The notes under the pieces are model-generated. The model worked only from the letters and a program-made list of their open reading frames with translations, ran no database searches and was not told the origin of the DNA. Below, piece by piece: positions 16,641-25,190 of a stretch of 64,000 nucleotides of DNA (position 1 is the stretch's first letter; each line of letters begins with the position of its first letter). The DNA comes from Bacillus paralicheniformis (GTDB lineage Bacteria > Bacillota > Bacilli > Bacillales > Bacillaceae), in contig NZ_LBMN02000011.1 of NCBI RefSeq assembly GCF_001042485.2, positions 103,272-167,271 of the forward strand, in the 5' to 3' direction. The translations under genes were made by a program, and so were the position numbers.

Positions 16641-17942
16641 ATGGATCTTTTTAAAAATCGTAATTTCGTCCGACTTTTTTTCGCAGCTTTCGCTTCTCAA
16701 ATGGGAACGACAGTCGGAAACATGGCTTTCGCTTTTTTCTTGCTCGACCGGTTCAGCAGCCAGCCGGCCTACACGACAATCGCCGAGCTGATGTATTCCT
16801 TGCCGACGGTTTTTGTATTCTTTATCGTCGGGGTGGTCGCTGACCGTTTTGACCGCAAGAAAGTCGCGGAAAACTGTGATTGGATCAGAGCGGGATTGAC
16901 TGTCGTTCTTTTCTTTGTACTGTATCTTCAGATCATACCGCTTGTGTTTTTAGTTCTATTTATCAGAAGCGCGGTTACAAAATTTTTCTACCCGGCCGAA
17001 GCAAGTTTGGTCCAGGCCATTTTAAGAAAGGATCAGTATGCAAAGGCAGCCGGACTGAACCAGATGCTTTTCAGCCTGTTTCTATTGTTCGGCGTAGGAA
17101 TTGGAGCTTTTATGTACAAGACGATCGGCCTGCATGGTGCTATCGCTCTTGATTTTGTGAGCTTTATCGTATCCGGCTTTTTAATCCGTTCCTGCGATAT
17201 TCCGCTAGAAGCGCGGCAGCCGAACGGGCAAAAAGGCTGGAAAAACATGACCGTCAAAGATTCGATGCACGATTTTAAGGAAGGCATCGTTTATATATTA
17301 AAAAATAAATTGCTTGCCTCTCTCGTATTCGGATATTTTATCTTCGGACTTGTCAGCGGGGGACTTTCGGTTCTGCCGATGTTTAAAATGAAGTATGAGC
17401 TGTCCCCTGACAGTTATGAGTGGCACACATCCCTCTTTACAATCGTACTGGGTATCGGACTTTTGACAGGGATTGCCGTCGCCGCTCTGCTTGAAAAAAA
17501 AGTGAAGCCGGCATACATGATGTCAGTCCCGATTTTTATTGCGGGTGCCTTTATCATTTTGCTTGGCTTTACAGATCAATTGCCCGTATATTACTCGGCT
17601 GCGTTTCTTGCCGGGATATGCATCGGACCGATCAACACAGCGCTTGGCGGCTGGATTCCCAAAATCGTCCACCCAAGGCTGATGGGAAGAGTCAGCGGGT
17701 GGACCGATCCGCTGACAATGATGGCGCAATCCTCAGCGCTTGGCGTGATCGCTGTTTTATTCCCGGGAATCATCGCCGATGTGGATTATATATATTACGG
17801 TTTGGCGGGAATTATTCTGCTGGCGGCGATGTACTATTTTATCGTCCTGCCTAAATTAAGCGCCGAGAACGCGGAAATCGACGTTCAAGCGGCGCTGAAG
17901 AGACAAAAAAATACAAAAGCAAAAATGAACTCTGTTTTATAA
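16641..17942 (+). CDS. ykuC: YkuC, MFS efflux transporter
   Basis: 433 residues, twelve predicted membrane segments, with the MFS loop motif GVVADRFDRKKV between TM2 and TM3. It belongs to the macrolide-efflux (MefA-like) group by overall pattern. Substrate unknown. Followed by a strong terminator. Confidence 0.88.
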   Translation: MDLFKNRNFVRLFFAAFASQMGTTVGNMAFAFFLLDRFSSQPAYTTIAELMYSLPTVFVFFIVGVVADRFDRKKVAENCDWIRAGLTVVLFFVLYLQIIPLVFLVLFIRSAVTKFFYPAEASLVQAILRKDQYAKAAGLNQMLFSLFLLFGVGIGAFMYKTIGLHGAIALDFVSFIVSGFLIRSCDIPLEARQPNGQKGWKNMTVKDSMHDFKEGIVYILKNKLLASLVFGYFIFGLVSGGLSVLPMFKMKYELSPDSYEWHTSLFTIVLGIGLLTGIAVAALLEKKVKPAYMMSVPIFIAGAFIILLGFTDQLPVYYSAAFLAGICIGPINTALGGWIPKIVHPRLMGRVSGWTDPLTMMAQSSALGVIAVLFPGIIADVDYIYYGLAGIILLAAMYYFIVLPKLSAENAEIDVQAALKRQKNTKAKMNSVL

Positions 17943-17947
17943 AGATG

Positions 17948-17983
17948 AAAACGCGCGATTCCTTAAAAAATCGCGCGTTTTTT
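17948..17983 (+). terminator. Terminator of ykuC
   Basis: AAACGCGCGATT/AATCGCGCGTTTTTT hairpin. Confidence 0.9.
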
Positions 17984-18083
17984 CTATGAGATATTTGCAT
18001 TTTCTGTTCTATTTCGTATAATTTAGACATAAGCCTTGCAACTTTAGGAGGTGATCTAGAAACGAATGGATAGGAGAGAAAAA

Positions 18084-18545
18084 ATGGACGACCATAATCA
18101 TACGAAAGAATTAAAACCGACAGTTGAAAACCTTTCAAAAGCGATTTATACAGTTAATCGCCATGCAAAAACCGCGACTAATCCCAAATACCTGTATCTT
18201 CTGAAAAAGAAAGCTTTGCAAAAGCTGCTTAATGAAGGAAAGGGTAAAAAGGTAGGCCTTCACTTTTCGAAAAATCCAAGATTCAGCCAGCAGCAGTCAG
18301 ATGTGCTGATTTCTCTCGGAGACTACTTTTTTCACATGCCTCCAACAAAAGAAGACTTCGCAAGCCTTCCACACTTAGGTACATTAAATCATTCGTATCG
18401 GAACCCTAAAGCTCATATGTCCTTGAATATAGCGAAACAGCTTCTTCAAAACTACACGGGAATTAAGGAAAAACCGCTCGTCACAAACCGGAAGCGCCCT
18501 GCCTCAAAGCCCGTCTTCAAGAAGCTTGGCGAAAGCTATTTTTAA
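18084..18545 (+). CDS. ykyB: YkyB family protein
   Basis: 153 residues from ATG at 18084 (AGGAGA eight bases ahead), matching B. subtilis YkyB over its whole length, including NRHAKTATNPK and the C-terminal KPVFKKLGESYF. Basic, soluble and without known activity. Convergent with cheV, sharing a terminator. Confidence 0.88.
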   Translation: MDDHNHTKELKPTVENLSKAIYTVNRHAKTATNPKYLYLLKKKALQKLLNEGKGKKVGLHFSKNPRFSQQQSDVLISLGDYFFHMPPTKEDFASLPHLGTLNHSYRNPKAHMSLNIAKQLLQNYTGIKEKPLVTNRKRPASKPVFKKLGESYF

Positions 18546-18546
18546 T

Positions 18547-18575
18547 AAAAAAAGCCTCAAAAAGAGGCTTTTTTT
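18547..18575. terminator. Bidirectional terminator ykyB/cheV
   Basis: AAAAAGCCTC-loop-GAGGCTTTTTTT, T runs on both strands. Confidence 0.9.
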
Positions 18576-19491
18576 AGTTCTTGAAAATATATTTATCAAG
18601 CTTTTCGATCAGTTCGTTGAGCTCTGGCTTGCTGATTTGTTCGTCAGCTCCGACTTGTTCCCCTTTATGGCGAAGATCGTCTGTAATCAAAGAAGAGAAA
18701 ATCAAGATCGGCAGCTCCGAACTCAGCGGGTTATCTTTTAACAGCTTTGTGAGCCGGTGTCCATCCATCTGCGGCATTTCAATATCCGTGATCATGAGAT
18801 CGACTTTTTCGTGAAGGGCTGTGCCGTCTTCCATCAATTGAAGCACATGTTCGTAAGCCTCTTTTCCGTTTTCAAAAGACACGATGTTGTTATACCCTGC
18901 TTCATTCAGCTTTTCCACCAAAAGCCGCAAGAGGAGCGGAGAGTCTTCGACAATCATCAGCTTTTTGTCAGTCCGTCTCTGATCAAATTTTTCATCTTTC
19001 ATTTGATAAGGGTCCGTACCTGACTCAGACTCAAGATCAAAAATGATTTTTTCGTAATCAGGCAGGAAAATCATTGTGCCGTCGAGCTTAATGATGCCGG
19101 TAAGGTGACGGTCCATTCCTTGATTTAAAGCGGTCGGCTTCTCGATTTCTTCCCACGACACCCGGTGAATCTGCGAAACCGATCCAGTGTGAAAGACGAT
19201 TTTCCGCTTGTTGAATTCCGTCACAATGTATTTTTCTTGATGCTCGTCCTCACCGTGTTCGACGCCGAAGAAAGAGAATAAATCAATGACGGGAAGAATT
19301 TCCCCGCGCAATGTGATCATGCCCTCCATATGCTTGTGCGAATGAGGCACTTTCGTAATGTCAACCGGCTGAATGATTTCTCTGACTTTCATGACATTTA
19401 TGCCGAAAATGTTGAGACCAACTTCGAACTTCACGATTTCTAATTCATTGGTTCCCGAACTTAATAAAATTTCCTGTTGGTTTGAAGACAC
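18574..19491 (-). CDS. cheV: CheV, CheW-REC chemotaxis adaptor
   Basis: 305 residues. A CheW-like domain (about 15-155) couples receptors to the CheA kinase, and a response-regulator receiver domain (about 172-300) has the phospho-acceptor Asp in [15 protein letters not shown] and the conserved Lys in QISKPEL. Phosphorylation promotes adaptation to attractants. Single gene. Confidence 0.95.
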   Translation of the reverse strand: MSSNQQEILLSSGTNELEIVKFEVGLNIFGINVMKVREIIQPVDITKVPHSHKHMEGMITLRGEILPVIDLFSFFGVEHGEDEHQEKYIVTEFNKRKIVFHTGSVSQIHRVSWEEIEKPTALNQGMDRHLTGIIKLDGTMIFLPDYEKIIFDLESESGTDPYQMKDEKFDQRRTDKKLMIVEDSPLLLRLLVEKLNEAGYNNIVSFENGKEAYEHVLQLMEDGTALHEKVDLMITDIEMPQMDGHRLTKLLKDNPLSSELPILIFSSLITDDLRHKGEQVGADEQISKPELNELIEKLDKYIFKN

Positions 19492-19564
19492 TGATATCCC
19501 TCTCTATCCTACTTTGTGTTTACTTTTTATATCGGCGTCTTTTGTTAAAAGTTGATGCTCTGGG

Positions 19565-20884
19565 TTAAGCTTTTGCCTTAACATTTTGATGAATGATCAG
19601 GCCGATCGCTGCCAATAACACTAAAGATCCGAAAGCCATTCTGCTGGCCATGTTCCCTAAATCCCTGAACAGCAAAGTAATCGATCCGTACAGGACCGGA
19701 CCGAAAATGGAAGAGATTTTCCCCGACAAAGCAAACAATCCGAAAAATTCGCCTCTTTTATGCTCGGGCGTCAGTTCGATAATCAGTGTCCTTGATGCGA
19801 CCCATGTGCCTCCAAGCGAGATACCGAAAAGGCTTCCCGCAATCCAAAACAAGACTGTTGACGTCGTGCATGCTCCAATCGTCAAAGCGGTGATCATAAT
19901 GGCGGCGACAAGACTGACTGCGTGTTTAGCGCCGATCTTTTTTGTTACAAAGCCGAGCAAAAATGAACCGATGATGCTTGAGACCGTTGAAACAAGGTAA
20001 AGTAATACAAATTGACCGGTCGTAAAACCGATGACCGTTTTTGAATAAACCGCCATCATGGCTATTGCTGTAGCAAGCGCATCATTCAGGAAAAAGTAGG
20101 CGATCATGAACAAGAAGACCGGTTTGTACAGGCGAATGTCCTTGAACGTCTGCACGATTTCCCTGTATCCGCTGAAAAACGATTTTTTTTCTTTCGGTTC
20201 CGGTTTTCTTTTCTCTTTCGTGAAGAGCAAATACGGAAGTGAAAAAAGTAAAAACAAGAGAGCCGACGGGATGAAAGCACGGTGAAAATCCTGGTTCCCG
20301 ACCAGAAGGTAAACCGTTAAGCCGGCCAAAGTACCGATATATCCGATCGCAATCCCGAATCCTGATAAGAGAGGAATTTCTTCTTTTGTACCCAAATCAG
20401 CCAAAATCGTATCATAAAACACCAAGCTTGAATGATAGAAAAACTTTGCGGTCACAAACATGACAACAACAAGGATCAAAGATAACGGAAGCCCGTATAT
20501 GTCCTTCTGAAACGAAGCGCCCGCAAAAACCCCCATTAAGATGGTGCACAAAACACAAATCATCGTAAACAGACCGATGTATTTTTTCTTTCTGCCCGTC
20601 CGGTCAATCAACACCCCGAATAAAGGCGTGAAAATGACGAGCAGGAAGCTTGCGGCTGCGTTCGAATAGGAGATAAAAGTGCTTGCCACCTGATTCATGC
20701 TGGCGTTTTCGCCGACTGCCTCCTGCAAATAATAAGGAAAAAAGATCGTCACAATGTTTGATGAAAAAATCGTGTTTGCAAAATCGTATAACGCCCAAGA
20801 TAGAATCGGCAACGTCAAAAAGAGCTTGATTCCCGTTCTTTGCGCCCGCTTTACAGCTTGTTCACGTTCCGGCTGAGTATCCAT
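19565..20884 (-). CDS. UMF1-family MFS transporter
   Basis: About 439 residues, twelve membrane segments, with WALYDFANTIFSSNIV at the N-terminus and GVLIDRTGRKKKYIG in the second loop, both characteristic of the UMF1 (Atg22-like) family that includes B. subtilis YxiO. Substrate unknown. AAGGAGG precedes the chosen ATG by about 11 bases. It follows the RDD gene on the same strand. Neither gene is at this spot in B. subtilis. Confidence 0.75.
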   Translation of the reverse strand: MDTQPEREQAVKRAQRTGIKLFLTLPILSWALYDFANTIFSSNIVTIFFPYYLQEAVGENASMNQVASTFISYSNAAASFLLVIFTPLFGVLIDRTGRKKKYIGLFTMICVLCTILMGVFAGASFQKDIYGLPLSLILVVVMFVTAKFFYHSSLVFYDTILADLGTKEEIPLLSGFGIAIGYIGTLAGLTVYLLVGNQDFHRAFIPSALLFLLFSLPYLLFTKEKRKPEPKEKKSFFSGYREIVQTFKDIRLYKPVFLFMIAYFFLNDALATAIAMMAVYSKTVIGFTTGQFVLLYLVSTVSSIIGSFLLGFVTKKIGAKHAVSLVAAIMITALTIGACTTSTVLFWIAGSLFGISLGGTWVASRTLIIELTPEHKRGEFFGLFALSGKISSIFGPVLYGSITLLFRDLGNMASRMAFGSLVLLAAIGLIIHQNVKAKA

Positions 20885-20937
20885 CTGGATTGATGCCTCC
20901 TTATTTTTATTCCTGCCGTGAAACATTTTCCTGAACA

Positions 20938-20972
20938 AGACAGCACGCATTCATGCTGAAAGCGTGCTGTCT
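20938..20972. terminator. Hairpin between the RDD gene and the MFS gene
   Basis: GACAGCACGC-loop-GCGTGCTGTC with ten paired bases. T runs are short on the minus strand, so it may be an attenuator within the RDD-MFS unit. Confidence 0.55.
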
Positions 20973-20980
20973 TTTACCCG

Positions 20981-21505
20981 TTATTTTTTTACGACAATGG
21001 TTCCTGCCAACATATCATGAAGCGCCTGGCGCCTTTCTGTGAAAAAGGCCATAATGTAGCCGACCAATAAAATCGGAGAAAGAAAGCTTTTGGCCAGAAA
21101 CCTTCCGGCCGCACGGCCGAAAGAGATTCTTCCGCCTTCTGCTTTCGCCACCTGAACGTTCATGATTTTCTTGCCGAGCGTCCCTTGCCATTTGGATGAT
21201 TCCATCAGCGTGTAATAAAGAAAATAAACAATAAAAGTAATACTTCCAACGATCGCTATGGTTTTGAACATGCTGATGATAAACGTAAAGATTTCCTGAT
21301 CGCTCAAATACTCGGGATCAGTCTCCATCATGAGCATGATATCCGAATTTCCCAACATCAACGCCGCTGTTAAAACGTACGTGAAAATATATGCGGGAAT
21401 CCCGAGAATCAATCCGTCGAGCAGGGAAGCTACAAAACGCGCGCCGATTCCGGCATACTCGCTCCTTTCAGGAGCAGTTTCGTGTTTGTCTAATTCCAAT
21501 TCCAA
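20981..21505 (-). CDS. RDD family membrane protein
   Basis: About 174 residues from a TTG start, chosen because AGGAGG lies nine bases before it. The RDD hallmark is present (GIGARFVASLLDGLI), with three or four hydrophobic segments and the GTLGKKIMNVQVAK loop. RDD proteins are integral membrane proteins; some have been linked to Na+/H+ exchange and compatible-solute stress, but the role here is unknown. Confidence 0.8.
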   Translation of the reverse strand: MELELDKHETAPERSEYAGIGARFVASLLDGLILGIPAYIFTYVLTAALMLGNSDIMLMMETDPEYLSDQEIFTFIISMFKTIAIVGSITFIVYFLYYTLMESSKWQGTLGKKIMNVQVAKAEGGRISFGRAAGRFLAKSFLSPILLVGYIMAFFTERRQALHDMLAGTIVVKK

Positions 21506-21679
21506 TGTGCTTTTCCTCCTAACATCTTGACTTCTATATACTACTAAGATTCGCTGAATATTATCAATACGTATCACGTTTTTTTAAAGTTAAATTAATG
21601 TACGGCTCACAAGTTTTTCATTGACTTTGACATTTATCGTGTTACAATGGTCAAGGATTTTTCAGGAAAGGTGTTTATG

Positions 21680-21835
21680 ATGGGAACAATTGTAACGATT
21701 AAAAATCATGAAATGACCATTTTAGAAGGGGTCAGCCGTGCTGTTTACACAGAAATGCTCAAGGATGCTTCAGACAGTGAAGAACAAATATATATTTCGT
21801 GGAAAGAAGATGTTGACTTCGATTACGGCTACTAA
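21680..21835 (+). CDS. Small acidic hypothetical protein
   Basis: 51 residues (MGTIVTIKNHEMTILEGVSR... ending DVDFDYGY), beta-rich and acidic, with GGAAAGG upstream and a perfect terminator downstream, so it is almost certainly expressed. Of the two adjacent ATGs the second has the better spacing. No family recognised. Confidence 0.65.
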   Translation: MGTIVTIKNHEMTILEGVSRAVYTEMLKDASDSEEQIYISWKEDVDFDYGY

Positions 21836-21849
21836 ACGAAATATAACGT

Positions 21850-21877
21850 AAGACAATCGTTTGATTGTCTTATTTTT
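21850..21877 (+). terminator. Terminator of the 51-residue gene
   Basis: AAGACAATC-GTTT-GATTGTCTT followed by ATTTTTC. Confidence 0.9.
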
Positions 21878-22026
21878 CTATCTGCTGCCATCCGCATGTC
21901 CGCATACCTTGCATTGTTTTGCATATACTTGTTACGAGTTTTTATAAAATTGATTGATTAAAAGATGACAATTGGTCTGATGATGGTAAAATAAGATAAA
22001 CCATAACATTTTTAAGGTGATGCTAA

Positions 22027-23196
22027 ATGGAACATTTGCTTAATCCAAATGTAAAAGAAATCGAAATCTCAGGGATCCGCAAGTTCTCAAACCTTGTATC
22101 CCAGTACGAAAACGTAATCTCTTTAACAATCGGCCAGCCTGATTTCTTCACCCCCCACCATGTCAAACAGGCCGCCAAAAAAGCGATAGATGAGAATCAA
22201 ACATCTTACACTCACAACGCCGGATATCCCGAACTGAGGCAGGCTGTACAGCTTTATATGAAGAAAAAAGCCGATTTAAATTATGAAGCGGAAAGCGAGA
22301 TCATTGTGACGACCGGAGCCAGCCAGGCCATCGATTCGGCATTCCGCACGATTTTATCACCTGGCGATGAAGTCATTCTTCCGGGGCCGGTATACCCCGG
22401 ATACGAGCCGATCATCAAAATGTGCGGAGCGTCTCCATTGATCATTGACACCACGTCTCACGGCTTTAAGCTGACAGCAAAATTGATCGAGGAAGCGCTG
22501 ACGCCGAAGACAAAATGTGTTGTTCTTCCTTATCCGTCAAATCCGACGGGAATGACGCTGTCCGAAGAAGAGCTGAAGGACATCGCCTCCCTTTTAAAAG
22601 GTCGAAACGTCTTTGTGCTTTCGGATGAAATATACAGCGAACTCACTTTTGACAGACCGCACCACTCCATCGCGTCTGTACTAAGGGACCAGACGATCGT
22701 CATCGGCGGACTTTCCAAATCCCACAGCATGACAGGCTGGAGAATCGGATTTTTGTTCGCGCCGAAGGAAATCGCCAAACATATTTTAAAAGTCCATCAA
22801 TACAACGTATCATGCGCTTCATCGATCTCTCAAAAAGCAGCTCTGGAAGCCGTCACCAACGGGTTTGATGATGCGCTGATCATGCGCGAGCAATATAAAA
22901 AACGGCTTGACTACGTGTACGACAGACTTGTGACAATGGGCCTCGATGTGATTAAACCGTCGGGAGCATTCTACATTTTCCCGTCCATCAAATCATTTGG
23001 AATGTCTTCCTTTGATTTCTGCATGTCGCTTCTTGAGGAAGAGGGGCTTGCGATCGTGCCGGGCAGCTCGTTTTCTGAATACGGGGAAGGCTATGTGAGG
23101 ATCTCTTACGCATATTCTCCTGATACGCTAAGGGAAGGTCTTGACCGGCTGGAGTCCTTTGTTTTCAATAAGAGGCAATCGATACAGACTACGTAA
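22027..23196 (+). CDS. patA: PatA, PLP-dependent aminotransferase
   Basis: 389 residues, class I fold. The PLP lysine is in GGLSKSHSMTGWRIGF; NPTG (YPSNPTGMTL), DEIYSEL and the C-terminal GEGYVRISYA carboxylate-binding Arg are present. In B. subtilis PatA is N-acetyl-LL-diaminopimelate aminotransferase, the step between DapH and DapL, so the window carries all three acetylase-branch enzymes. Confidence 0.92.
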   Translation: MEHLLNPNVKEIEISGIRKFSNLVSQYENVISLTIGQPDFFTPHHVKQAAKKAIDENQTSYTHNAGYPELRQAVQLYMKKKADLNYEAESEIIVTTGASQAIDSAFRTILSPGDEVILPGPVYPGYEPIIKMCGASPLIIDTTSHGFKLTAKLIEEALTPKTKCVVLPYPSNPTGMTLSEEELKDIASLLKGRNVFVLSDEIYSELTFDRPHHSIASVLRDQTIVIGGLSKSHSMTGWRIGFLFAPKEIAKHILKVHQYNVSCASSISQKAALEAVTNGFDDALIMREQYKKRLDYVYDRLVTMGLDVIKPSGAFYIFPSIKSFGMSSFDFCMSLLEEEGLAIVPGSSFSEYGEGYVRISYAYSPDTLREGLDRLESFVFNKRQSIQTT

Positions 23197-23223
23197 ACAA
23201 CGGCTTTTACGCCGTTGTTTTTT
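23197..23223. terminator. Bidirectional terminator patA/kinA
   Basis: AACAACGGC-TTTTAC-GCCGTTGTTTTTT. Confidence 0.88.
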
Positions 23224-25030
23224 ATTTTGGAAATGAAATCTTAAATGTCGTGCCTTTTTCTGCTTTGCTGTCGACTTCGATTGTTCCGTTGTGATTTTCG
23301 ATGATATTGAAGGTGACCATCAAACCGAGGCCTGTTCCTTTTTCCTTCGTCGTCAAAAACGGCTCGCCGATTCGCTTCATGACATGTTCAGGTATTCCTT
23401 CTCCTTCGTCCTCCACCTCGACGATGACCGAATCTTCGGTTTCTCTGACGGTCAAATGGACCGTACCGCCGTTCGGCATGGATTCGACGGCGTTTTTGAT
23501 CAGGTTGATAAACACTTGCTTTAATTGATTTTGATCCCCTTTAATATAGATATTGTCCGGGAGGATCGTATTGATCAAAATGCCGTTTAAGTTGGCCTGC
23601 GTTTCTAAAAGGGCCGTCACTTCGCGGATCAGCCTGATCAGATCTAGCTTTTCTTTCAATGCGTTTTGCTGCGGCTTTGCCAGCATGAGAAGCTCGCTCA
23701 AGATCAGTTCGATTCTGCTTAATTCGGAAAAGATAATATTAAAATAATGTTCATTTTCTTCCATCGTGGGCTTCATCAGCTGTAAAAACCCTTTAATCGC
23801 GGTGAGCGGATTGCGGATTTCGTGGGCGATCCCGGCTGCAAGCTGTCCGGCGATCGACAGTTTTTCCGAACGGACCATCAGCTCCTCGGTCTGCTTGCGT
23901 TCAGAAATATCCCTTAAAATCACCTGAACGGCCGTTTCCCCGAAAAATGTCGTAGGGATGCAAACCATTTCTGTATAGATGAGCCTTTTTTCAAATGTAT
24001 ACCACGTCTGCTTTATGATTTCAGATTCGGATTTTCGGTCTGTAATCCGTTCCAGCCTCGCTTTGACATCTTCGTGGTCGCACGGGTGCAGATGTTCATA
24101 AATATCTTTGCCGATTAAATCCTCATACGTTTTTGCTTCAAACAGACGAATGCCTGATTCATTCATAAAGACCCATCTACCTTTATGAATAACGGCTATC
24201 GTATCGATTGAGTTTTGAATCAAGAGCTGATAGCGCTCCCTGCTTTTTTGCAAAATGGTCTGGAATTTCTTCCTCGATGAAATGTCAATGAGCAGGAGCA
24301 GCTCCGCTTTCTGGTTTTGATAAATGGTCGGCGCCGCCTTGACTTCGAGGTGAATCTGCGTGCCGTCGAGCTTATGCCAAGTTTGCTCGATCATTCCGAC
24401 ATCAAGTCCCTGCTGCATCCGCTTGATACGGTTTTTGACGATGTCATGGTACTCTTTCTCGATAAAATCGTAGGAATACTTTCCGATAATTTGCCGTTTG
24501 TGCTCGGCTCCGAGCAGGTTGACCATGGCGTCATTGACGTAGACTATTTCCCCTTGAACGCTGATGCACAGAGGGTTTGGCAAGCCTTCCACCATGGCTT
24601 CGAATTCCTCTTTTGCCGGCAGCCTGGCAGCTTCTTCCGGTGTGTCTTCCTCTTTTATGGAGCTGCTTTTCTTAGAGGGACGGTCTTCAAACACTTTCAT
24701 TTTGAGTACAATCTCGCGTTCTTTTTCTCCAACATGGGTCGTCACGAAATCGATCGATGCTTCGATCCAGATCATCGTGTAGTCTTTTTTCACAAATCTG
24801 AAGGTGCAAGGCAGCAAATGATGCTCATTGTAAAAATAGCTTTCTACCAGAAAAAGATCGTCTTCGTGTAAATAGTCCTTCAAATACGTACCGATCAGTT
24901 CATTCTGCTCGTAACTTAAGAGCTCTTTGCAATTTGCAGATATGTATATAAAACGGCCGTTAGCTGACAGGACTGCCTGTAAATTCATATGTGGCTTATA
25001 TTGCTCAAAACGTTTTGTTTTTTGTTCCAT
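23222..25030 (-). CDS. kinA: KinA, sporulation sensor histidine kinase
   Basis: About 602 residues. Three PAS domains (about 15-115, 142-255, 265-380) precede the dimerisation/phospho-acceptor helix AGIAHEIRNPLTAIKG (His near residue 405) and an HATPase domain with GTGLGLMVTFN. Soluble; starts the Spo0F-Spo0B-Spo0A phosphorelay. The second of two adjacent ATGs gives correct spacing from GGAGGG. A sigma-H promoter lies upstream. Confidence 0.95.
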   Translation of the reverse strand: MEQKTKRFEQYKPHMNLQAVLSANGRFIYISANCKELLSYEQNELIGTYLKDYLHEDDLFLVESYFYNEHHLLPCTFRFVKKDYTMIWIEASIDFVTTHVGEKEREIVLKMKVFEDRPSKKSSSIKEEDTPEEAARLPAKEEFEAMVEGLPNPLCISVQGEIVYVNDAMVNLLGAEHKRQIIGKYSYDFIEKEYHDIVKNRIKRMQQGLDVGMIEQTWHKLDGTQIHLEVKAAPTIYQNQKAELLLLIDISSRKKFQTILQKSRERYQLLIQNSIDTIAVIHKGRWVFMNESGIRLFEAKTYEDLIGKDIYEHLHPCDHEDVKARLERITDRKSESEIIKQTWYTFEKRLIYTEMVCIPTTFFGETAVQVILRDISERKQTEELMVRSEKLSIAGQLAAGIAHEIRNPLTAIKGFLQLMKPTMEENEHYFNIIFSELSRIELILSELLMLAKPQQNALKEKLDLIRLIREVTALLETQANLNGILINTILPDNIYIKGDQNQLKQVFINLIKNAVESMPNGGTVHLTVRETEDSVIVEVEDEGEGIPEHVMKRIGEPFLTTKEKGTGLGLMVTFNIIENHNGTIEVDSKAEKGTTFKISFPK

Positions 25031-25090
25031 CATATCCCTCCTTTATACCCTATTCATGACCAGCATTCATTAAAACTATTTTGCTTAAAA

Positions 25091-25119
25091 GGATTCGCTA
25101 AAATGCGAGAAATCTCCTT
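25091..25119 (-). promoter_or_regulatory. Sigma-H promoter of kinA
   Basis: Minus strand reads AAGGAGATTT (25110-25119) then, 11 bases on, GCGAATCC (25091-25098); this fits the sigma-H consensus RnAGGAwWW and RnnGAAT. A near-0A box TTTGACGAA lies at about 25135-25143 upstream. Confidence 0.8.
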
Positions 25120-25152
25120 CAAAACTTCTAGCATTCGTCAAATTTTGATAAC

Positions 25153-25188
25153 AAAAAAAGAACCCGGAAAAAATCCGTGTTCTTTTTT
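25153..25188 (-). terminator. Terminator of pbpH
   Basis: AGAAC/GTTCT plus GGA/TCC stem with T run on the minus strand right after pbpH. Confidence 0.8.
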
Positions 25189-25190
25189 GT